Shown here: positions 6,127 to 12,286 of the stretch, one piece after another
Numbering within the stretch: position 1 is the stretch's first letter
Layout: the number at the start of each line of letters is the position of its first letter
Source of the DNA: Thermoleophilia bacterium
GTDB taxonomy: Bacteria > Actinomycetota > Thermoleophilia > Gaiellales > Gaiellaceae
Direction: 5' to 3'
Assembly (NCBI GenBank): GCA_025927435.1
Contig: JAICLM010000035.1
Span: 1-12,286 of the forward strand
Length of the DNA: 12,286 nucleotides
Program-made: the position numbers and the translations under genes
Notes under the pieces: model-generated
The model's database searches: none
Told to the model about the DNA's origin: nothing
What the model saw: only the letters and a program-made list of their open reading frames with translations

Positions 6127-7163
6127 GTTCAAGGATCGAACGTCTGCGCGAGCTCCTCGAGGAGCCGCTGCTCGTCACGAACCTCGTCAACGTCCTCTAC
6201 CTGACCGGCTTCGACAGCTCGAACGCCGCGCTGCTCGTCGAGCCCGCTCGCGCGCGCCTGTTCACCGACTTCCGCTACATCGAGAGCGCCCGAGCGGTCG
6301 AGGGCGTCGAAACGGTGCAGACGAAGCGCTCCCTGATCGGCTGGCTGAGCGAGAACCTCTCCGGCCGCATCGGCTTCGAGGCCGACGTCCTCCCGTGGTC
6401 CTTCGCCGAGCAGCTGCGCGAGGGCGGGATCGAGCTCGTGCCGCGGCATGGGCTCGTGGAGCAGCTGCGCGCTGTCAAGGACGAGAGCGAGCTGGACACG
6501 TTCCGTCGCGCATGCGCGATCACCGACCGGATGTTCGAGCGGCTCGTGAGCGAGGTGAAGTTCGTCGGGCGGCGCGAGCGCGACGTCGCCTGGGACATCA
6601 CGAGGCTCTACCACGAGGAAGGCGCAGACGAGCCGGCGTTCGAGGCGATCGTGGGCTCCGGCCCGACCGGTGCCCGGCCGCATGCGCGCGCAGGCGACAA
6701 GGTCATCGAGCCAGGCGAGCTGGTCGTCATCGACACCGGTGCGAATGTCGGCGGCTATGTCTCCGACTACACGCGCACGCTCGCCACCGGCGAGCTCGAC
6801 GGGGAGATGCGCGAGGCGTACGACGTCGTGCTCGCCGCGCAGCAGGCTGGCCTCGAGGCGATTCGGGCGGGCGTGGCCGGTGTCGAGGCAGACGCGGCCG
6901 CGCGCGGCGTCATCGAGGAGAGCGACTTCGCCGGCACGTTCGGCCACGGGCTCGGCCACGGTCTCGGCCTGGACGTCCACGAGTCGCCGCGGCTTTCCAC
7001 CGAGAGCGCCGACACCCTCGCGGCCGGCAATCTCGTCACCGTCGAGCCCGGCGTCTATCTCGAGGGCCGCTTCGGGATCCGGATCGAGGACGACGTGATC
7101 GTGACCGAGGACGGGATCGAGAACCCGGTGCGGTTCACGAAAGAGCTCGTGACCGTCGGCTAG
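6123..7163 (+). CDS. pepQ: M24-family Xaa-Pro aminopeptidase/dipeptidase
   Basis: A 346-residue metallopeptidase of the pita-bread (M24B) family, expected to release residues next to proline from peptides in the cytoplasm. The N-terminal creatinase-type domain occupies about residues 1-125 (NVLYLTGFDSSNAALLV, FTDFRY). The C-terminal catalytic domain carries the full dinuclear metal set: Asp204 (VVIDTGAN), Asp215 (SDYTRT), His275 (GTFGHGLGHGLGLDVHE), Glu308 (TVEPGVYL) and Glu322 (RIEDDV). His187 (ARPHAR) is the usual substrate-side histidine. No signal peptide is seen. The start ATG 6123 has an AAGGAG site upstream and overlaps the aroQ stop. A peptidase of this type between aroQ and efp is a common arrangement in Gram-positive bacteria. 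PepQ (dipeptidase) versus PepP (aminopeptidase) cannot be settled from sequence alone, so the symbol is approximate. Confidence 0.9.
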   Translation: MSSRIERLRELLEEPLLVTNLVNVLYLTGFDSSNAALLVEPARARLFTDFRYIESARAVEGVETVQTKRSLIGWLSENLSGRIGFEADVLPWSFAEQLREGGIELVPRHGLVEQLRAVKDESELDTFRRACAITDRMFERLVSEVKFVGRRERDVAWDITRLYHEEGADEPAFEAIVGSGPTGARPHARAGDKVIEPGELVVIDTGANVGGYVSDYTRTLATGELDGEMREAYDVVLAAQQAGLEAIRAGVAGVEADAAARGVIEESDFAGTFGHGLGHGLGLDVHESPRLSTESADTLAAGNLVTVEPGVYLEGRFGIRIEDDVIVTEDGIENPVRFTKELVTVG

Positions 7164-7164
7164 C

Positions 7165-7178
7165 TACCATCGTGCGCC
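7165..7178 (+). promoter_or_regulatory. TANNNT -10 element, leaderless-type, for efp
   Basis: TACCAT (7165-7170) sits just after the peptidase stop and 8 bases before the efp GTG (7179). The 15-base gap has no Shine-Dalgarno. A separate promoter would let efp be expressed independently of the shikimate block. I see no clear -35. Confidence 0.35.
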
Positions 7179-7745
7179 GTGGCCGAGACGGTCGACACGA
7201 ACAGCTTCAAGAACGGGATGCACATCGAGCTCGACGGCAAGGTGTGGCGCATCGTCGAGTTCCAGCACGTCAAGCCCGGCAAGGGCGGCGCCTTCGTGCG
7301 CACCAAGCTGAAGAGCCTCGAGGCGGGCGCGGTCGTCGACCGCACCTTCCGCGCCGGGGAGAAGTTCCCGCGGGTGCACACCGAGACGAAGAACGTGCAG
7401 TTTCTCTATGACGACGGCTCCGACGTGCACTTCATGGATGCGGAGACCTACGAGCAGTTCGCGTTCCCGCATGCCGACCTGACGGCCGAGCTCCCGTACA
7501 TGCAGCCGAACGCCTCGGTGCAGGTGCTGAGCGTCAACGGCAAGCCGTCGAGCCTGCAGCTCCCGGCCTCCGTCGAGCTCGAGGTGGTGGAGACGGAGCC
7601 CGGCGTGAAGGGCGACACCGTCTCGAACGTGACGAAACCGGCGAAGCTCGAGACGGGCGCCGTCGTGAACGTGCCGCTCTTCGTCAACGTGGGCGACCGG
7701 CTGAAGGTCGATCCCCGCGAAGGCCGCTACATCTCGCGGGCCTAG
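7179..7745 (+). CDS. efp: Translation elongation factor P
   Basis: A 188-residue, full-length EF-P, which binds between the P and E sites of the ribosome and relieves stalling at consecutive prolines. All three beta domains are present: the KOW-like domain I (residues 1-65, NSFKNGMHIELDGKVWRI), the OB domain II, and domain III ending GDTVSNVTKPAKLETG...VPLFVNVGD with the family's closing RYISRA. The tip-loop lysine is Lys35 in KPGKGGAF. The loop reads PGKGG rather than the PGKGP described for actinobacterial EF-Ps that work without lysine modification, so whether Lys35 is modified is open; no modification gene is visible here. GTG 7179 gives the standard N-terminus. It lies 15 bases after the peptidase and 4 bases before the serine hydrolase. 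No nusB follows directly, unlike many relatives. Confidence 0.96.
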   Translation: MAETVDTNSFKNGMHIELDGKVWRIVEFQHVKPGKGGAFVRTKLKSLEAGAVVDRTFRAGEKFPRVHTETKNVQFLYDDGSDVHFMDAETYEQFAFPHADLTAELPYMQPNASVQVLSVNGKPSSLQLPASVELEVVETEPGVKGDTVSNVTKPAKLETGAVVNVPLFVNVGDRLKVDPREGRYISRA

Positions 7746-7749
7746 CCGG

Positions 7750-8772
7750 GTGAGCGCGCTCGCGCGCGACCTCGGGGCGATCGCAGCCGATACCGGCTTC
7801 TCGGGAGTCGTCCGCGTCGACGGTCCCGGGGGCATCGAGGTGGTTCGCGCGTACGGGCTGGCCGACCGCGCGCATGCCATTCCGAACGAGGCCGACACGC
7901 AGTTCGGCATGGCGAGTGGCTCGAAGGGTTTCACGGCCCTCGTGGTCATGCGTCTTGTCGAGGACGGAGCCCTCGAGCTGTCGACGACCGCGCGTTCGGT
8001 GCTCGGCGCCGACCTTCCGCTGATCGACGAGCGCGTCACGGTCGAGCACCTGCTCGCGCATCGGTCGGGGATCGGCGACTACCTCGACGAGGACCTCGAT
8101 CTGGACCTGACGGACTACCTGCTGCCCGTCCCGACGCAGCAGCTCTCCACGACCGAGGCATATCTCGACGTCCTCGACGGGCACCGGCAGAAGTTCGCAC
8201 CCGGCGAACGCTTCGCCTACTGCAACGGCGGCTACGTCGTGCTCGCCCTGATCGCGGAGCGGGCGACAGGCACGTCGTTCGACGACCTCGTACGGGACGT
8301 CGTCTGCACCCCGGCGGGGATGGGCGATACCGCCTTCCTCCGCTCGGACGAGCTTCCCGGTTGCGCTGCGGTCGGGTACGTGCAGGTCGACGGCGCGTGG
8401 CGAACGAACGTCTTTCATCTGCCCGTGCGCGGCAGCGGCGACGGCGGCGCCTATACGACGGCCGCCGACGTGGCGACGTTCTGGCGCGCGCTGTTCGCAG
8501 GTTCGATCGTCGGTGAGGAGACGCTCGCCGAGATGCTCAGGAAGCGAAGCGAGGCGCGCGCCGACCGAGGCTACGGGCTCGGCTTCTGGCTCCCGGCCGA
8601 CGGGCGCGCGGCGCTCCTGGTGGGATCCGATTCCGGAGTCGCCTTCCGCAGCGCGCACGATCCGGAGCGCGGCGCAACGTGGACGCTCCTTTCGAACACC
8701 CGCGAAGGCGCGAGAGCAGTCGCCGCGAGGCTCGAGCAAGAGCGCACGGGAAGCTCCGGCATCCCGCGGTAG
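7750..8772 (+). CDS. Beta-lactamase-fold serine hydrolase (class C / DD-peptidase-like), cytoplasmic
   Basis: A 340-residue member of the beta-lactamase-related serine hydrolase family (Pfam Beta-lactamase type). The nucleophile motif SxxK is SGSK (Ser56-Lys59), and the Tyr motif is YCN (Tyr157-Asn159). The third motif, usually KTG or HxG, is VGSDSGVAFRS (Asp294-Gly296), as in some actinobacterial relatives. Other typical segments are TVEHLLAHRSGIGDYL and FAPGERFAYCNGGYVVLALI. An acidic insert (DEDLDLDLTDYL, from about residue 114) is notable. There is no signal peptide or lipobox, so the protein probably acts inside the cell, unlike most penicillin-recognising relatives. It is more likely an esterase or aminopeptidase than a resistance enzyme. 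The substrate is unknown. GTG 7750 starts 4 bases after efp, and the stop is 9 bases before the biotin-protein gene, which suggests cotranscription. There is no clear ribosome binding site. Confidence 0.88.
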   Translation: MSALARDLGAIAADTGFSGVVRVDGPGGIEVVRAYGLADRAHAIPNEADTQFGMASGSKGFTALVVMRLVEDGALELSTTARSVLGADLPLIDERVTVEHLLAHRSGIGDYLDEDLDLDLTDYLLPVPTQQLSTTEAYLDVLDGHRQKFAPGERFAYCNGGYVVLALIAERATGTSFDDLVRDVVCTPAGMGDTAFLRSDELPGCAAVGYVQVDGAWRTNVFHLPVRGSGDGGAYTTAADVATFWRALFAGSIVGEETLAEMLRKRSEARADRGYGLGFWLPADGRAALLVGSDSGVAFRSAHDPERGATWTLLSNTREGARAVAARLEQERTGSSGIPR

Positions 8773-8781
8773 GCTCCGCGA
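8770..8781 (+). promoter_or_regulatory. TANNNT -10 element shared with the hydrolase stop, before the accB fusion
   Basis: TAGGCT (8770-8775) uses the TAG stop of the serine hydrolase as its TA and ends 6 bases before ATG 8782. The same TAGGCTCCGC junction recurs before accC. Spacing fits leaderless transcription; no -35 is evident at 17 bases upstream. Confidence 0.35.
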
Positions 8782-10575
8782 ATGCCAGCGCTCGCCGACA
8801 CGACTATCCGCCTGCTCGGACAGGAGCCGCTCGCCGGACGCGTTCCCGCCTCCGAGCAGCTCCGGCTCGCGGAGATCCTCGACAGGGCCGGGTTCGCGTA
8901 TCTCGAGGTCTCGGGCGGCGGCTGCTTCGACGCGGCGGTCAAGCGCGGCGTCGAGAGCCCGTGGGAGCGGATCCGGGCCCTCAAGGCGCGCGTCAAGACA
9001 CCGCTCGGCCTGGCGCTGCGCGGCCGGTTCCTCGTCGGCACGCGGCCCGTCGACGCCGACTTCGCCCGCCGCTTCGTCGCGTCCGCCGCCGCGAACGGCA
9101 TCGACGTCTTCCGGCTCCACGACCCGCTCAACGACGTCTCGAATCTCCGCGAGGCCGCCGAGGCGATCGTCGGCGCGGAGCGGGACTTCGAGGCCGGCCT
9201 CGTCTACAGCCCCGGGCGCACCGGCGAGATCGAGACGCTGATCGAGCGCGCGCGGATGTTGCCCGAGCTCGGCGCGGTGCGCGTCCTCCTCCACGATCCG
9301 ACCGGCTCGCTCCAGCCGCACACCGCGGAGGAGCTCGTGGGCGCGCTCGCCGACGCGAGTGGCCTCCCTATAGGGATCTACGCCCAGGGAGCCGGCGGCA
9401 GCGCGCTCGCCGCCGCACTCGCAGCTGCGCACGCAGGTGCGCAGCTCATCGCCTGCGCGATCTACCCGCTTGCGCTCACCCTCTACCGCGTCTCCGGCGA
9501 AGCGCTTGCCGAGGCGCTGAGCGGCACCGGGCTCAACACCGGCGTCGACGTCGACGCGCTCTGGGAGGCGACCGACCTCGTCGACGAGCACATCGGCGAC
9601 GAGCTGGTCACGCCCCTCGTGCCGCGCATCGCGGTGCTCGCTGCGCGCCACGACCTGCCGGCGAGCGTCGTCGGCGGGATCGACCACGCGCTCCAGGCGG
9701 AGGGTGCCGGCGACCGGCTGGACGAGGTGCTCGAGGAGCTCGACCGGATCCGCGCGGAGACCGGCTGGCCCCCGCTCGCGTCGCCGATCGGGCAGGTGCT
9801 CGCCTCCCAGGCGCTGCTCAACGTTCTGTCCGCGAGTCGCTACCTCGTAGTGGTCGACGAGCTGCGCAACCTCGTCGCCGGGGGATTCGGATCGCCGCCT
9901 GCGCCGATCGATCCGGCGCTCGAGCGGGTCATCCAGCTCACGACGGATCCGGAAAGCGAGGAGGACGTCACGCCGCCGTTCGACGAGGTCAAGGAACGGG
10001 CGGGCGACGTAGCTGCGAGCGAGGAGGAGCTTCTCCTGCTCGGTCTCTTCGGGGAAGACGCGGAGCGGCTTCTGCGCGGGATCCGGGGCCGCGGACGCCG
10101 CGAGGACGCCTTCGTGGCGGACGAGAGCCGCACCCGGCGCATCGAGGACGTCGTGCGGATCGTCCGGGAGACCGGCATCGGCGAGTTGACGATCGAGGAG
10201 GACGGCATGCGGATCTCCGTCCGCTCGACTCCCGATCTCACGGCCGCCACGCCGGGTCAGGCTCCGCTCGCGGTGCAGGAGCCGGGCGAGCCGCCGGCCG
10301 CTCCCATCGGCGGGGCGCTCATGCGTGTCGAGTCGCCGATGGTCGGAACCTTCTATCGCGCTCCCCAGCCGGGCTCACCGCCGTTCGTCGAGGTCGGCGA
10401 CGTCGTCGCGCCGGGGCAGACCCTGTGCATCCTCGAGGCCATGAAGCTCATGAACGAGGTGAAGGCGGACGTCGAAGGCGTCGTGCGCGTCGTGCATGCC
10501 GAGAACGCCGAGCCCGTCGAGTTCGGCCAGCTGCTCTTCGAGCTCGAGCCGCTCGTCGGCCGGCCGGCGCTCTGA
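8782..10575 (+). CDS. Degenerate OadA/PycB carboxyltransferase domain fused to AccB biotin carrier
   Basis: A 597-residue three-part protein. Residues 5-265 are an HMGL-like TIM barrel of the OadA/PycB carboxyltransferase type: DTTIR, GGCFDAAVKRG, PWERIRALKARVKTPL, LRGRFLVG, NGIDVFR and DPLNDV. Residues about 270-430 match the PYC_OADA domain (WPPLASPIGQ, ALLNVL, GGFGSPPAPI, then LGLFGEDAERLL). Residues about 445-597 are a whole AccB: N-terminal segment IEDVVRIVRETGIGEL (from 454), a Pro/Ala linker, SPMVGTFYRAP, the AccB-type thumb PGSPPFVEVGD, and EAMKLMNE with biotin Lys555. All carboxyltransferase metal ligands appear lost: RDxxQ Asp is Leu11, the carbamylated Lys is His171 (LLHDPTG), and the HxH pair is Tyr200 and Gln202. 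The catalytic Thr region also differs. The carrier should accept biotin and CO2 from AccC nearby; the barrel is probably non-catalytic. No family of this architecture is known to me. Confidence 0.9.
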   Translation: MPALADTTIRLLGQEPLAGRVPASEQLRLAEILDRAGFAYLEVSGGGCFDAAVKRGVESPWERIRALKARVKTPLGLALRGRFLVGTRPVDADFARRFVASAAANGIDVFRLHDPLNDVSNLREAAEAIVGAERDFEAGLVYSPGRTGEIETLIERARMLPELGAVRVLLHDPTGSLQPHTAEELVGALADASGLPIGIYAQGAGGSALAAALAAAHAGAQLIACAIYPLALTLYRVSGEALAEALSGTGLNTGVDVDALWEATDLVDEHIGDELVTPLVPRIAVLAARHDLPASVVGGIDHALQAEGAGDRLDEVLEELDRIRAETGWPPLASPIGQVLASQALLNVLSASRYLVVVDELRNLVAGGFGSPPAPIDPALERVIQLTTDPESEEDVTPPFDEVKERAGDVAASEEELLLLGLFGEDAERLLRGIRGRGRREDAFVADESRTRRIEDVVRIVRETGIGELTIEEDGMRISVRSTPDLTAATPGQAPLAVQEPGEPPAAPIGGALMRVESPMVGTFYRAPQPGSPPFVEVGDVVAPGQTLCILEAMKLMNEVKADVEGVVRVVHAENAEPVEFGQLLFELEPLVGRPAL

Positions 10576-10576
10576 C

Positions 10577-11161
10577 GTGGCACTGACCGAGGTGGCACCG
10601 GGGCTCCGCCGCTGGACGGCGTGGCACGAGGAGTGGGAAGAGGACGTCGGCTGTCTCGCCGTCGACACGGACGACGGGCTCGTTCTCATCGACCCGCTCG
10701 ATCCGCCGGCCGAGCTCTCACCGCCGGACCACGTCCTGCTCACGATCCACTGGCACGCGCGCTCGGCGCAGGCGCCGCATGTCTGGGCGCACAAGCGGAC
10801 GGCCAGGCTCCTCGCCAACCGTGGCGTCGAGCTCACCGATCCGATCGACTCGGGGAGCTCGCTGCCGGGTGGGATCGCGGCGATCGAGACCGCGCGGCCG
10901 GGCGAGGTCGCCTACTGGCTGCCTCGGCAGAAGGCGGTTGCGGTCGGCGACGTCCTCCTCGGCGCGGGCGCGAAGCCGCGCGACACCGGCGAGCCGCTGC
11001 GGCTCTGCCCGGAGCGCTGGCTCGGGAAGGCGACGCACGACGACCTGCGCGAGTCGCTCGCGCCGCTGCTGCAACTGCCGGTGTCGCGCGTGCTGGTCTC
11101 GCACGGAGAGCCCGTGCTGCGCGGCGGCGGCCGCGCGCTCGCCACCGCGCTGGCGGGCTAG
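10577..11161 (+). CDS. Metallo-beta-lactamase-fold-like protein with an incomplete metal motif
   Basis: A 194-residue protein with the outline of an MBL-fold hydrolase: an opening strand pair (GCLAVDTDDGLVLIDPLDPP), a first metal motif on strand LLTIHWH (His58, His60), VAVGDVLLGAG with Asp125, and VLVSHGEP with His176. The canonical HxHxDH reads HWHARS, so the Asp-His of the second metal site is missing, and the protein is shorter than most active members. It may bind one metal, bind none, or act as a binding protein. The start is GTG 10577, one base after the stop of the biotin-carrier fusion; the frame extends upstream but only through low-complexity sequence inside that gene. Next comes accC after 9 bases, so this protein sits in the middle of the biotin module and may serve it. 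Function is unknown; the fold assignment rests on motif order. Confidence 0.8.
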   Translation: MALTEVAPGLRRWTAWHEEWEEDVGCLAVDTDDGLVLIDPLDPPAELSPPDHVLLTIHWHARSAQAPHVWAHKRTARLLANRGVELTDPIDSGSSLPGGIAAIETARPGEVAYWLPRQKAVAVGDVLLGAGAKPRDTGEPLRLCPERWLGKATHDDLRESLAPLLQLPVSRVLVSHGEPVLRGGGRALATALAG

Positions 11162-11170
11162 GCTCCGCCA
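11159..11170 (+). promoter_or_regulatory. TANNNT -10 element shared with the upstream stop, before accC
   Basis: TAGGCT (11159-11164) uses the TAG stop of the MBL-like gene and ends 6 bases before the accC GTG (11171). It repeats almost exactly the junction before the accB fusion (TAGGCTCCGC, then two or three bases differing). No Shine-Dalgarno is present, in keeping with leaderless transcription. Confidence 0.35.

Positions 11171-12286
<1,116 letters not shown>

Noticed and set aside
7684..9687. 667-codon open frame on the minus strand
   Set aside because: It runs opposite to the serine hydrolase and the barrel of the carrier fusion, both with clear family motifs. Its translation is Arg/Glu/Ala-rich without recognisable motifs, typical of antisense frames in GC-rich DNA.
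8782..10575. Calling the protein an active pyruvate carboxylase B subunit or oxaloacetate decarboxylase alpha subunit
   Set aside because: Fold and domain order fit, but the Asp, Lys and both His metal ligands appear substituted, so the enzymatic name would mislead.
10496..10576. Earlier ATG start for the MBL-like gene
   Set aside because: It would add a Ser-rich stretch overlapping the biotinyl domain of the fusion; GTG 10577 directly precedes the conserved opening.
8679..10586. 635-codon open frame on the plus strand in another phase
   Set aside because: It is Arg-rich low-complexity translation overlapping the conserved carrier fusion in a different frame; no motif or start signal supports it.

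Overview
The window is a very GC-rich, tightly packed stretch of bacterial chromosome. All fourteen genes I can support lie on the + strand, with gaps of 1-27 bases or short overlaps. Gene order (alaS-ruvX-mltG-aroE-aroC-aroK/aroB-aroQ-pepQ-efp-accB-accC), abundant GTG starts and high-GC codon use suggest an actinobacterium, probably a deep-branching Thermoleophilia-type lineage (Gaiellales/Solirubrobacterales). That placement is inference from gene order and protein style. I see no mobile elements, CRISPR arrays, tRNA or rRNA genes, and no gap longer than 27 bases.

Region by region: 2-1042 is the 3' part of alaS (editing and C-terminal domains). It is followed by ruvX (1053-1445) and mltG (1424-2248). 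From 2250 to 6126 runs a shikimate-pathway block: a compact aroE (2250-2882), a small zinc-ribbon protein of unknown role (2910-3221), aroC (3240-4325), a fused shikimate kinase/3-dehydroquinate synthase (4310-5698) and a type II dehydroquinase aroQ (5695-6126). Together these cover chorismate synthesis except DAHP synthase and EPSP synthase, which are not in the window. An M24-family Xaa-Pro peptidase (6123-7163) and elongation factor P (7179-7745) follow. A cytoplasmic beta-lactamase-fold serine hydrolase (7750-8772) leads into a biotin-carboxylase module at 8782-12286.

The biotin module is the most unusual part. Where an ordinary accB would be expected, there is a 597-residue protein. It consists of an OadA/PycB-type carboxyltransferase barrel, the PYC_OADA helical domain and a complete AccB-type biotin carrier with an intact biotinylation lysine. 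By alignment from memory, every metal ligand of the carboxyltransferase site is replaced (Asp to Leu11, carbamylated Lys to His171, the two His to Tyr200 and Gln202), although the fold framework is well kept. Next comes a metallo-beta-lactamase-like protein whose HxHxDH motif has also lost its DH, and then a normal biotin carboxylase (accC), cut by the right edge. I read this as a biotin-dependent carboxylase in which a catalytically dead carboxyltransferase has been kept as a structural or regulatory part of the carrier protein.

A second theme is promoter architecture. A TANNNT-type -10 element sits 6-8 bases before the start codons of aroC, aroQ, efp, the accB fusion and accC. The zinc-ribbon gene has a fuller promoter (TTGACC, 17 bases, TAGAAG) whose predicted transcript would start at or within a base of its ATG. 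These genes lack clear Shine-Dalgarno sequences, so leaderless transcription is likely. Within the block, genes without such a box are mostly joined by overlapping stop/start codons.
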